From Gonioctena quinquepunctata (Eukaryota; Arthropoda; Insecta; Coleoptera; Chrysomelidae), in assembly GCA_018342105.1 (NCBI GenBank), contig JAFIRS010002761.1, positions 1-64,000 of the forward strand: a stretch of 64,000 bases of DNA, read 5' to 3'. Positions 24,236 through 33,589 of the stretch are shown piece by piece. The translations under genes and the position numbers were made by a program. Position 1 is the first letter of the stretch. Each line of letters begins with the position of its first letter. The notes beneath the pieces were generated by a model. It did no database searches. It was given only the letters and a program-made list of their open reading frames with translations, and was not told the origin of the DNA.

Positions 24236-24687
24236 TTGAAACCATATCGCAAAGGCCTCGGTATCTATCTCAAACCCTATACATCAAAACTAATTGATGC
24301 CCTACCTCTTAAACCTCTCACAGATATAGATCTTACATATTATGCCACACAATTGAAAATTCCACACTTTCGTGGTGTGTTCATGCGTGATAATTTGCCA
24401 ACCTCAGGACCACGTAATCATGAAACAGCCATCATCAATTTGATGGATTCAGCGGTCGAGGAACACATTGGGTGGCATACAGGAAAATTGGAAGAGTTGC
24501 AACATATTTCGACAGTTTTGGAGATTTACACACACCAGTGGAGTTCGTACATTACTTCCGGAAAGGTACGCATGCAGTCAAAAAAAGTATGTATAATTAT
24601 AAACGCGAGCAGAAATACAATTACAGTTCTGCGTGGACACTTATGCTTGAAGTTTCTCTTTCTTCCTAATCACCCGAAAGAGCTAAA
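24236..24687 (+). pseudogene. PRO: Adenain-like cysteine protease, frameshifted
   Basis: This is a maturation protease of the adenovirus/Polinton (C5/Ulp1-like) type. The first frame has LTDIDLTYYATQLKIPHFRG, VFMRDNLP and NHETAIINL. The catalytic His region (HWVAYRKIG), YFDSFGDL with the Asp position, and YNYKREQKYNYSS are in the next frame (24472-24669). The last frame then carries GHLCLKFL. The predicted catalytic Cys codon is at about 24629, but the reading frame shifts within a few bases of it. There are at least two frameshifts. It follows the PLA2 protein without a gap and precedes a small gene beginning at 24688. Confidence 0.85.
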
Positions 24688-25118
24688 ATGGATTTCACGC
24701 CAGAAATGGATCGAGAGGCTATTAAGAGAATGGGGCATTCCCTCATCGCATATTCAAGATTACGCAGCTTGAAAAAATGAGTAAAGGTCAACTTGCGGAT
24801 ATGCCCAAAGAGGTCATGATTACTTGTGCAGCTAATGAAATTGCATCGGTTTGGGAAATACTTCCCAAACACCTTCAGGAGGATATTGATATTTTAAAAT
24901 ATAAATATTGCTATGAACATCATATGGACAATGCAAGTGTTGGAACATCAAATTCCAGTGATGTGAATGATGGACCCATACCTCGAAAACTATTTTGTTG
25001 TTATTGCACCATCGATGATTGTAATATTGGCGCCAATAACAATCAAGTTGAATTGGGACACACAATGCCGCCGAGGAAACGAAGAAAATTATTTCACATG
25101 TGTTGTGAACAACAATAA
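24688..25118 (+). pseudogene. Unknown Polinton-associated small protein
   Basis: I do not recognise a known domain. A 30-codon frame from the ATG at 24688 (MDFTPEMDREAIKRMGHSL...) ends at the TGA at 24778. That stop overlaps the ATG at 24777 of a 113-codon frame with MPKEVMITCAANEIASVWEI and a Cys-rich tail (LFCCYCTIDDC). The two probably were one protein separated by a one-base shift, since an ATGA overlap of this kind is easily produced by a single indel. It lies between protease and penton, in the same direction, so a capsid or assembly role is plausible but unproven. Confidence 0.5.
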
Positions 25119-25149
25119 AATGATTTGTTATCATATGAATGCAATCAGT
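25114..25149 (+). promoter_or_regulatory. TATA-like plus TCAGT core promoter of the penton gene
   Basis: AATAAAA at 25114-25120 is followed by TCAGT at 25145-25149, whose A at 25147 lies 31 bp from the TATA-box T at 25116. The penton ATG begins two bases later, so the leader is almost absent, as at the integrase. Confidence 0.6.
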
Positions 25150-25150
25150 C

Positions 25151-25910
25151 ATGTCACGAAAGTTCGAGCTACAAGCTGTTGGAACCAGTGTCTTGAGTGC
25201 AGACTTCTACCCACCCATTGAGCTGGATAAGAATAGCCGTTATGGATTGGGGCTTTGGGATTCTATGGATGCAACACAATCCACAACATCACGGAAAAGA
25301 ACAACTTGATCACTGTTGCCATCCCTTTAGAGGAAACTACACTCAGTATGATACATAGGATAGAAATTCCAAGTGGCGCATATGAGATAGAAGAAATAAA
25401 TGCTGTTATCCAACGAGAACTTGAATTCCATGTATTTCATGGCGCGAAACATGATGACACCACATTGGATGAATTGTTCAGCCTCCGAGCAAACAATAAT
25501 ACATTCAAATGTATGATGCAATCAAAGTATGTGGTGAACCTGAAACATGAAAACTCAATAGCATCCCTGTTGGGATTCGAGAAGAAAGAATTCAGTGCAA
25601 ATCGCATGCATGAATCTACATCTCCTGTGAATATTGTACCCGTGAGACTCATTCGATTGGATTGCAATATCATTTCAGGATCATACATAAATGACGAAGA
25701 GAATCATATTCTTTTTCATTTGACGTTGATGTTGAGCCGGGTTATAATATAACAAAAGAGCCAAACAACATTATTTATATGCCCATCAGTCCGGAAGGAC
25801 GTCAGTTCATCGACAACATTACTCTGCGCATATTGGATCATCGAAATAACTCATTGATTTCGTAGTGTGAAGAAATAGTTGTCATATTGGAATTGAAGAA
25901 ATTACAATAA
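25151..25910 (+). pseudogene. Penton (single jelly-roll minor capsid protein), broken
   Basis: This vertex capsomer protein of Polintons and adintoviruses starts at the ATG 25151 (MSRKFELQAVGTSVLSADFY, then PPIELDKNSRYGLGL). A frameshift near 25250 leads to the main frame with NTIHNITEKNNL, SGAYEIEEINAVIQ and SIASLLGFEKKEF. Another shift near 25715 leads to a frame with PGYNITKEPNNIIYMPIS and DNITLRILDHRNN. A stop at 25863 interrupts the last part, after which similarity to the usual C-terminal VVILELKKL continues to 25910. The LGF..EFS segment and beta-rich pattern are typical of the family. Confidence 0.8.
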
Positions 25911-25918
25911 CGAATGTA

Positions 25919-26125
25919 ATGGGTTTTTGCTACAACAAACGACAAAACAGTGAATACGAAATATTTTCACCAAACAAAGATCGTCATTCATCAAATATCG
26001 TCAAAAAGAAAAGCTTTGCCAGGAAGAAGGTCATTCCACAAGTGTATGCTGAACGACAAAGACATACATTGTCAGCGAAAGATCTTAATTTTCTAAAATC
26101 GATTGGACTCCGAATTCGACAATAA
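25919..26125 (+). CDS. Small basic protein, possibly capsid-associated
   Basis: This is an intact 68-codon frame with an ATG at 25919. It is basic (KKKSFARKKVIPQ) and ends LSAKDLNFLKSIGLRIRQ. It sits nine bases after the penton C-terminal stop and ends one base before the major capsid ATG at 26127. I do not know a defined domain. The FLKSIGL ending resembles short peptides found at this position in other insect Polintons, but that is from memory and not verified. It is one of the few undamaged frames in the block, possibly because it is short. Confidence 0.5.
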   Translation: MGFCYNKRQNSEYEIFSPNKDRHSSNIVKKKSFARKKVIPQVYAERQRHTLSAKDLNFLKSIGLRIRQ

Positions 26126-26126
26126 A

Positions 26127-27360
26127 ATGGTACTCGAAGCAAACAGTGACAAGTTGAATATTTTCAATGAACCAGTGGTCGATCATTCTCTCATAAGTCT
26201 GCACGAGCATACCTATAAGCCGTATGGATCACCATTGTTCAAGAATTCAGATGAAATCCGAATTGCAATCAACAATCAAGATGTAATACTGGACATTGCC
26301 GACAGTTTCATTTACATTGAGGGAAAATTCATTCCAAAAGAAGTGAACAAAGTATGCTATCTTTCCAACAATGCTTTGGCATTCCTCTTCGATGAGATCC
26401 GCTATGAAATGGGTGGTGAGCAAGTTGCCGTTGTTCGAAAACCAGGCATAACATCCACAATGAAGAATATGGTTTCATTTGGTCAATCACACTCTCACAT
26501 GCTTTTGACAACTGGATGGGACTTTCCGACACAAAACAACACATCATTGATGCACCCAGTCATTTATTCAGTGGAAAACTTCCTATCAAATAATTGATCG
26601 TTATTGCCGAGGATGATAAGAAGAGAATACTTAATGCAAAACAAGAACTGATTTTGATTATAGCTCGTTCATTCAAGAATTCATATATTGGAGACGTTGA
26701 TGCCTCTTTGGAAATTACAAAGATTGAATGGAAAATAAAACATGTTGTGCCCGATGACAAGCAGAAGCTCAAATTATTCAGTAGAATAAATAAGAGTGGT
26801 CTGAATTCAAAAATCAAGTTGGCTTATCGTATGTGGGATCTTTATGAATTACCCTCATTGCGTAGCACATCTTCAGACATATGGGCAATAAAACAACCAA
26901 CACTTTGGAAACACCTCGCTTCATAATTATTGGTTTTCAAAGTACCACTGCATCCGAAAACAGAGCACTGGATGTGACAAAATTCATAAATGCTGACATT
27001 AATAACATCCGAGTGTATTTGAACTCTGAAGTCTACCCATATGAGCGTTGGAACCTGGACTTTGATAAAAAACTATTCTCTTCAGCTTACTATGCATATG
27101 AGGACTTTCAACGTAGTTATTATGACAAAGATATGAGTGAACCTCTTATGGACCTTGAAGCATTTCAACAGAACCCCCTGTTCATCATTGATTGTTTACA
27201 TCAACTGAATGCTACAAAATCATCTACAGTGGATATCAAGCTGGAGTTCGAAACAAGAAAAAATAAATTTCCAGCCAACACCAAAGTCTATGCACTCATT
27301 ATACACGATACCTTCTTGACTTACAATGCATTGGATGGCTCTGTTCGTAATTCACTTTGA
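26127..27360 (+). pseudogene. MCP: Major capsid protein (double jelly-roll hexon), frameshifted
   Basis: This protein forms the icosahedral shell. The ATG at 26127 opens MVLEANSDKLNIFNEPVVDH, then YKPYGSP, ILDIADSFIYIEGKFI and NNALAFLFDEIRYEMGGEQV, a well conserved N-terminal jelly roll. The frame shifts near 26550 and has a stop at about 26596. The middle frame (26594-26926) has KQELILIIARS and ITKIEWKIKHVVPD. A further shift near 26890 leads to the C-terminal jelly roll (ETPRFIIIGFQST, VYLNSEVYPYERWNLDF, YALIIHDTFLTYNALDGSV) ending at 27360. AATAAA near 27435 follows. Length is as expected for insect Polintons. Confidence 0.9.
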
Positions 27361-27475
27361 AATGTTCAATATTTTATTTTGTACTATATCTGAATATTTT
27401 AAGTATATCAATAATGTTTATGTGTAATGGAAAAATAAATAAACAAGATTTTGTAAATATATGTTTTATTTCATA

Positions 27476-27850
27476 TCAAATATCTACATGATCATATTCA
27501 TCATCATATTCATCATATAGTTGATATTTCTCGATGATGTCATCAGGTAGGAATGGTAAAAGGGTGTGGAGAAATCCTTCCAGATCCAATTTGATCATTT
27601 CTTCACAGAATTGTTGCAAGTTTAAGGCTCCCTGGCTGAATTCCTCACAAAGTATTGTACCCTTGACATACTTCTCGGATAAATGTGCACATCTTTGGAT
27701 TTCATCTTCATCGAAGCAAACATTCAAATCATAGACTGTAGCATGGAGGACATCTTGACTTAAAGCATTCAAGTAGGAGTTCAATCTATCGATGGCTGTA
27801 TTGATGTCCATGGCTTCCGTCCAACATTGACTCGAGTAATGCATCCACAT
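27476..27850 (-). CDS. Acidic helical protein of unknown function
   Basis: An intact 124-codon minus-strand frame with ATG at 27850. It is predicted largely helical, with CAHLSEKYVKGTILCEEF, LNLQQFCEEMIKLDLEGFLH and TLLPFLPDDIIEKY, and ends in a very acidic tail (YDEYDDEYDHVDI). I do not recognise the family. The alternating helices and the LLPFLPDD segment vaguely recall death-fold adaptors such as DED/CARD, but no diagnostic motif is visible. It has its own TATA/initiator promoter and a probable 59-bp 5'UTR intron. It is convergent with the major capsid gene and shares its poly(A) region. It is undamaged while its neighbours are broken, which is notable. Confidence 0.55.
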   Translation of the reverse strand: MWMHYSSQCWTEAMDINTAIDRLNSYLNALSQDVLHATVYDLNVCFDEDEIQRCAHLSEKYVKGTILCEEFSQGALNLQQFCEEMIKLDLEGFLHTLLPFLPDDIIEKYQLYDEYDDEYDHVDI

Positions 27851-27858
27851 ATTGAAAA

Positions 27859-27989
27859 CTGAAACGAAAAAAAGAATTGTTAATATATTCCATTGACATT
27901 CAAATAATTTTACTTACATGAGAAAAATGTGATGCTCCAAATATAGTACTTCTACACTGAATGTTATTTTTAATGGAGAAATATCTATA
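27859..27989 (-). promoter_or_regulatory. Promoter and 5'UTR intron of the acidic protein gene
   Basis: On the minus strand TATAGATAT begins at 27989 and TCAGT (27960-27956) has its A at 27958, 31 bp downstream. The transcript then meets a consensus donor GTAAGT at 27917-27912. A pyrimidine-rich acceptor ending CGTTTCAG at 27859 comes eight bases before the ATG. The implied intron is 59 nt, within the range of insect minimal introns. Confidence 0.6.
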
Positions 27990-28038
27990 TTCAACATAAA
28001 ATCACTATATCCTAACTATTAACATATAAACAATATTA

Positions 28039-28403
28039 TCATTTAATGTAGTTGAATTCTACTAGAGGTCGAGTTCTCAAACTCCCTGCTACTTGTGGAC
28101 TCTGACCCAAATATGTTATTGTATATTTGAAATCTGAAGCATTTATGCAACTGACATCGTCCGCATTGAATTCATCCGAAATACTTTTGACAACCATGAT
28201 TTGAATAAAGTATCATTATCATCACGTAATGTCATTAGAATAGATCTCCCATATCGGGTTATACAAATCGTCATACCAAGTATGTTGAAAGCTTTACCGA
28301 TGGGTAATGATGATATTGGTCTTTGTTCAAAAGCTCCCACCCTCTTTTCAATTATTGAAGAATTGATTCTCTTCAAATCTACAACTTTTGGAAGAAAAGA
28401 CAT
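28039..28403 (-). pseudogene. Small protein with TKYG-like motif (possible OB-fold nucleic-acid binder)
   Basis: The ATG at 28403 opens MSFLPKVVDL. The core is SSLPIGKAFNILGMTICITRYGRSILMTL (split by me as ISSLPIGKAFNI and CITRYGRSILMTL), ending the first frame near 28200. The next frame downstream carries INASDFKYTITYLGQ and RTRPLVEFNYIK before the TGA at 28039. The pattern of a Leu-Pro-x-Gly turn, then a TRYG or TKYG strand and a basic-hydrophobic strand, resembles small proteins that recur in insect Polintons and large DNA viruses and that look like OB-fold ssDNA-binding proteins. That resemblance is from memory, so function is tentative. One frameshift near 28200. Confidence 0.55.
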
Positions 28404-28737
28404 AGTAAGACTGTATGAAAAATATAGATTATTTCACCTTATAAAAAATACACTCACTGAATTGAGAAACTTCTCGTACTCTGTATTCACTCTGATGATA
28501 TTATCTAACATCTGATTTCTCATCAACGACTCCACACATTTTTATAAGAGACATCCCCACTCCATTTCCAGTAGATGGAAGTGTGAAGGTCAGTGCGCGC
28601 TTGAACATCAACACATTCATCAATACTCGCAGTTCACTCCTATCTCTCACAGGATGAACGCCCTCCTCGCTTGGAGAGTGCAAGGATTCATGAAGGTCAT
28701 GACTGCACAGAATATGTATGCCTACACCACAACATTA
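28404..28737. other. Right flank of the capsid block
   Basis: No gene is evident. The minus frame at 28501-28683 has no family resemblance. TTCAGTGAGTG on the minus strand near 28460 could be another initiator, but no TATA box lies at the right distance. The Polinton terminal repeat should be near here; I could not find its counterpart at the left edge. Confidence 0.45.
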
Positions 28738-28988
28738 GTCAAGGTCAAACAAACATCGAGATCAAATCTTTTGGTTGGCGAAACAAATCCAACATCAAAA
28801 CTCAAGGTCAAATCTCAAAGTCAAAACTTAATGTTATGAATCTCAAGGTCATATTCAAGGTCAAGTCGAATCTCAAAGTCGACCAAACCCAATATCAAAA
28901 CTCAATGACAAATCTCAAAGTCAAATCTCAAGGTCAAACACACACACACTGCACACCTGCAACTATTCAAGGTCACACGTGACGTCAT
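28738..28988 (+). promoter_or_regulatory. Array of TCAAGGTCA nuclear-receptor half-sites with E-box/CRE
   Basis: Six exact TCAAGGTCA sites start at 28739, 28802, 28843, 28855, 28928 and 28967. Degenerate TCAAAGTC variants lie between them, all in the same orientation. This is the extended monomer half-site of FTZ-F1 (NR5) and ERR receptors. The array ends in CACGTG (28976-28981) fused to a perfect CRE, TGACGTCA (28980-28987). A decayed minisatellite is the alternative explanation for the repetition. Confidence 0.5.
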
Positions 28989-29029
28989 AGTGGTGGGGGG
29001 AGACCCAGAACCGGCTTAAATCTCCTACT

Positions 29030-29440
29030 GAACATTTCTCTATAAACCGTATTATTCATATTTGGAGGGATGTATACCCCTACTAAAGGGCCTTTTTCAG
29101 CCCATTTTAATCTAATATAATAATAATATTTATGCACCATTTTAGAATTAAAATACAGTGCATATGACAAGTTAGTCTTAACAATTTCAATTATAACAAT
29201 TTCATTAAGGTTGCTTTGTCTAACTTTTTAAAGAATTTTGAACTTTTTTGTATTCACCCCAATCAAGACGCCACCCCCACGACTCTTACCTGTAGCTGAC
29301 AAATTTTTATCTGCTCTTACTATGGAATATAAATTGGAGTCTACAATTTCTCTATCCCAAATATCGCTACTCAGCAACGTTTCCACTGCTATTATTATGT
29401 CAGTATTCTTTATTGAACTACTTGTATGAAATTCTAACAT
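29030..29440 (-). pseudogene. LINE endonuclease fragment, duplicated copy
   Basis: This is a near-identical copy of 12952-13362, with the same frames and motifs (VYIPPN; SRGGGVLIGV; DIIIAVETLLSSDI) and few substitutions. It is cut off at 29030 in the middle of the endonuclease on the 3' side of the LINE. That is not how LINEs truncate (they lose the 5' side), so this copy arose by DNA duplication rather than retrotransposition. Confidence 0.9.
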
Positions 29441-29588
29441 TTTTTATCCCAATCCCCGGCAGCAAATTCATATTTATATTACTAGTCCTACCGTTTTGGT
29501 AAAAAGGTGCTATGCACGTCTAATTTTAACAACTAATGAAACAACTTGTAAACTCAAAATAGATAATGATCTCTCTTACTGATATCAC

Positions 29589-30205
29589 CTACATGTTTGT
29601 ATACAGGGTGACGCTTAATTTTTTTCCACTGATCTGATGACCTTTACCCCATCGTTCTACTTCACAAGGATTTTTCCTAGGGGTCCATACTGCATGTTGA
29701 CCATGTTTTTCCCTGGCCGCTCTTACCAGATGATATTGATTTTTCGTTAGGTCCTTGTGTATAAAGATGCCTGTGCCTCTTAGTAGTTCTTGTGATTTGT
29801 TTATTCCATTTCGTTTTATGAGTGTAACCATTTCATTCACAATGGTTCTCGGTCTTCTTCCTTTTTCAGTTTGTTTTCCAATTCTATAAATGTCTGCTAT
29901 TTCATTTGCAGTACATTTCATTTTCAATTTATTATTGATTAATTTGATAATAGTGTATTTTCATTTTCACTCCCTGCAACATCTTCAAATCGTAGTGTAT
30001 TTCTCTTGCTTTCAATATCAATATTCTCTAGTTTGTTGGACATATTTCTTTTTTCATTTTCGCTTCCTTGGACAGTCTTCATCAATATATGCATATCCTC
30101 ACAAACAGTATCAAGTTTCTTCTCGATGATTGAAAAGTGTTCATTAAACTTATCATCTATTTCTGATAGTAGGCTTTCACATACTTCATCTATTATTTCC
30201 TCCAT
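29589..30205 (-). pseudogene. LINE ORF1 protein, duplicated copy
   Basis: The frames 30205-29939 and 29927-29589 repeat those at 14127-13861 and 13849-13511, with one amino-acid difference visible (RFEDVAG instead of RFEGVAG). The offset is 16078 bp. It is part of the direct duplication, not an independent insertion. Confidence 0.9.
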
Positions 30206-30219
30206 TTGGTTATCATCTA

Positions 30220-30375
30220 CCGGGTGTCCACGGAAGGTGGCTCGCCTCTATAACTTTTTTTTTGCGGAGATAATGGAATTAAATTCGGAGGATCTGTTTA
30301 ATGCATAAAACTGCATTTTTTTATGAGTAACTCAACTTCATGCAGAAACTTTCGATTTTTCAAAGGGACACCCAG
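30220..30375. mobile_element. MITE with CCGGGTGTCC ends, copy 2
   Basis: This is the duplicate of 14142-14297 at the same 16078-bp offset, with the same CCGGGTGTCC and GGACACCCAG ends and TA flanks. Confidence 0.8.
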
Positions 30376-30955
30376 TATGTTTTCAGTTTTTTTGCCTGCA
30401 TATGACATTTAGAATACAACCATGTATCATTTGTTGTTACTATTTGTTACAGTTTTTATTTTTTATTTTCGAAATGAATTTTTATTTTAGAGGGCTATAG
30501 ATACGTTCAAATAACTAATTTCTGTACTAAAATGTTTGTAAAAATACAACTTCACTGTTCTTGATCAAAATGTTTCAGCTATGTGATGTTTGATTTTAAA
30601 ATTTTTATTACTATTTTTTTTCAAATGGCAACATGGTGGCTCGTCGGGTTAGAAAAAAAGAGCATTTTATTACGATTAATTTGAAACCGCATTTTTTATA
30701 AAAAACTGAAAATACCATAACCTTAGAACTTTTCTAAAATGAAGCACCTGTTGAAAATGAAATAATTATATTGAAACTACCTATTTACATATCTTTTGGG
30801 TTCCCGATATTCAAAGTGACCGCCATCTTGTTGCTGACAAAGGCGAACTTTCCTTATTGTTGCTCTTACAACTTTTCTCAACTGTCTTGGTGTAATTCTA
30901 TGTCTATGTCTTGGTCTAAGTCATGTCGTGTGGCAGGAGGTACATCATAAACCTC

Positions 30956-31945
30956 GTTTTTAACCGACGAAACCAAAAAGGAGGAGGTTCTCTAGTCGAC
31001 GCGTATATTTTTTTTTTCATATATGATCACGCATAACTTTTTACTGAGACGTTCGATTCCGATAATTCTCAGTGGATAGGGTGTACTTCGAAGTTGGTCC
31101 CATTTTAATTTAAAAGATGAAATCCACCCCTAGGGTGCAAAATGAAGTATATTGATCACTCACTCTCTGAATTCTGGTCCGTTAACCGGCTATAACTTTT
31201 TTATAAGATAGGGTATACCTCATAGTTGATCAAATTTTGGATTCATAATGGAATTATCCACCCTTACGGGTAGAAAAATGGGCGATAATTGATTTTTCAC
31301 TTGTGAACATTGGCACATATATGTAGTTGACAATGACATATCGCTAGTGTCATTATCACAATCAATATATTCTATGAGAGGATGGAATGATATACAAAGT
31401 TATGAAATAAACTAACCAGAACAATAAAAATAATTTATATTACAACAAATAGTAAAAGTAAATAATCATATCATTTAACTGGTAATAGTTGAAGTAAGGT
31501 GGGTAAGTAAGTATTTTGGAAGTAATAAAAAAACAAGTAGGTAGTAATTAGTAGATTTCAGCCACAAAAAATTGAAAAATAAAACTTTTTAACAAAAAAT
31601 CAAACGAGGAATACGGAACTGAAAGTAAAGAATAAAATAAACCTTAGTCTCAATAAGTGAGCTCCTAAACTAATGTAAGTAACTAATTTTGAGTCGGTGC
31701 CAAACAAACAATCAACAGAGATCATTAAATTACATAAAAAAAATTATCAGAATGTCACCGCCCAACTCGATGCCATCATTTTACGCCTTACCTAATTCAT
31801 TTGCTTGTTTGTTTGGCGCCGACTCAAAATTAGTTACTTACATTAGTTTAGGAGCTTAGTTATTGAGACTAAGAAGGTTTATTTTATTTTTTACTTTTCA
31901 GTTCCGTATTTCGTCGGTTTAATTTTTTGTTAAGAAGTTTTTATT
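30956..31945. mobile_element. Foldback-type repeat, copy 3
   Basis: It repeats copy 2 (14878-15885) with a 40-bp internal deletion near 31195 and a few smaller gaps. Unlike copy 2 it continues past TTTCGTCGGTTTAATT into TTTTGTTAAGAAG, matching the terminal part of copy 1 in reverse complement, so its right end is more complete. Confidence 0.8.
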
Positions 31946-31949
31946 AATA

Positions 31950-32956
31950 GATCCCCATCAAAAAAATCTAGAGGCGTAAGGTCGGGTGACCTGAAAAGTT
32001 TTTTGAAAAGGACTAAATAAAGGTATAAATTAAAAACAACCCTATTTTACCACGCCGGCCACCTAACTGAATCTATATTTCCAATCCTGTTTACGTTGTA
32101 TGTTTCATGCAGATACTCCGTAACTGCCTTCAGGTTGTGCGGTGGAGCACCATCTTGTTGATAAAATGATCCAACTCGATTTATTGATGGAACTTCGTCC
32201 ACGAAATGCTCAATTTCCTGCGTGAGGAAACTTAGATATCTAGCCCCTGTCAGGACACCGTCAAAAATTATAGAGCCTTAAATTCTGTCCCCTAAAATCC
32301 CAACCCAACAATTGAAACCAAACCGTTCTTGCAAATTTCCTTCTAAATTTGCATCAGACTAATATCGCTTACTATTTCTGTTGAAATGTCTCAAATTAGT
32401 GAAACGGCTTTCGTCAGTATACAGAATTTTATATGGAAATGTGTCATCCTCCAAATATTTTCCAAGGAACCAATTGCAATACTCCAGTCTCCTTGCATTA
32501 TCGTTCTGGTACAGGTGCTGGTGTAGTTGATATTTAAATCAATGATATTTATGTTTCTTCAAAATGTTAGCTGCAGAAGACTTCGAGATGTCACATTCTC
32601 TTGCGATCTCCCTGAGTGACGTATTCATATTTACTTGAACGTATGCCAGAACATTTCTTTTCTCCACTCACAACAAACGAATCGTTCCCATCATTTTCAG
32701 GCTCATTCCGCATTTTTTCAACCAGTTTTGGAAAATAGTGCCGGATCGGGTGACGCCGATCAGGATATCTCTGTACGTAGAAGCATCGGTTGAATTTGCC
32801 TACACTCTTTCGATGACGTCATATCTTTTAAGGTGTTGGGGATATTTTTTTTAAGGTGGAAAACTAAAATACAAAATTGATCTGTCCGAACTTAACCTCC
32901 GAAAATGATTAACTCGTAAGATAATGGAACGTTTCCACACTTTATGAACGCACTAT
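31950..32956 (-). pseudogene. DD41D-type mariner transposase remnant, minus strand
   Basis: On the minus strand, broken frames between about 32700 and 32040 contain a helix-turn-helix piece (REIARECDISKSSA), CNWFLGKYLEDDTFPYK, the first catalytic block ILYTDESRFTN, and the second, FYQQDGAPPHNLKAVTEYL. The third is cut near VRWPAW. A mariner terminal repeat related to the one at 36418 ends near 32956 (CGTTTCCACACTTTATGAACG). Many stops make it a fossil. Confidence 0.8.
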
Positions 32957-33169
32957 ATATGTATGTATAGAATATATAGAGACATCTGCAACGTACTAGA
33001 CGATCGTTTCACGAATTAATTCGCAATTTCTGGAACTCAGTCTTTTTTTATTCGAATTTGGCGTTGGTCAGACAACATATAGATGCTAGATAAAAATGGC
33101 GACGAATGAGTAGTGCTGTAGAGAAAGCTCCTGTATAAAAAGTCAATTTATCAGTGGAAACAGTGTGAT
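32812..33169. repeat. Left arm of an about 355-bp inverted repeat (partner 36205-36560)
   Basis: The sequence is the reverse complement of 36205-36560 with scattered mismatches, for example ACGATCGTTTCACGAATTAA here and its complement there. Each arm holds a mariner terminal repeat (CGTTTCCACACTT) plus about 210 bp outside it. The loop between contains the complete mariner at 34254-36180. Confidence 0.85.
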
Positions 33170-33184
33170 GGGAACGATTCCCAT

Positions 33185-33427
33185 CATTATCAGGCTCATT
33201 TCGCATTTTTTCAACCAGTTTTGGAAAATAGTGCCGGATCGGGTGACGCCGATCAGGATATCTCTGTGCGTAGAGACGTGCAGCATCGGTTGAATTTTGC
33301 CTTCACTCTCCAAAAACTAATAACATATCAACTTTTTCAGTTCTTGTATGAGTATTGTTATTATCCAGGATTTTCAAACAATGAGGTACACAATAACTAC
33401 CTAATTGACTTTGTGGAAGAGATGTAA
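33185..33427 (-). pseudogene. N-terminal mariner transposase fragment
   Basis: Minus-strand translation shows TRTEKVDMLLVFGECKAKFN and RRHPIRHYFPKLVEKMRN, the N-terminal helix-turn-helix region of the same DD41D-like mariner family as 31950-32956. Part of it (TTTTTCAACCAGTTTTGG and the following GTGACGCCGATCAGG) is repeated at 32715-32775, so a partial tandem duplication has occurred. Confidence 0.7.
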
Positions 33428-33589
33428 AATAATATGTCGAAACGTCAATTTTCACCGCAACAATTTAATGATTTTGTTTCAGTTCTGTTGGTCACACTCG
33501 ATGATTTTGAATCTTATTTCAATCTCACTAATATTCTTCATTTAACGAAAGTTCTAACGTTATATTTCCAGTTTTTTATCGAAAGTTTT

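Noticed and set aside
19486..28560. AAGAGACATCTCCACT at 19485 and AAGAGACATCCCCACT at 28546 as Polinton terminal repeats
   Set aside because: The two 16-mers are in the same orientation, whereas terminal repeats of Polintons are inverted, and the similarity does not extend.
28681..28988. CRISPR-like or other array
   Set aside because: Repeats are short, without regular spacers, and match receptor half-sites or a minisatellite; nothing suggests a prokaryotic system.
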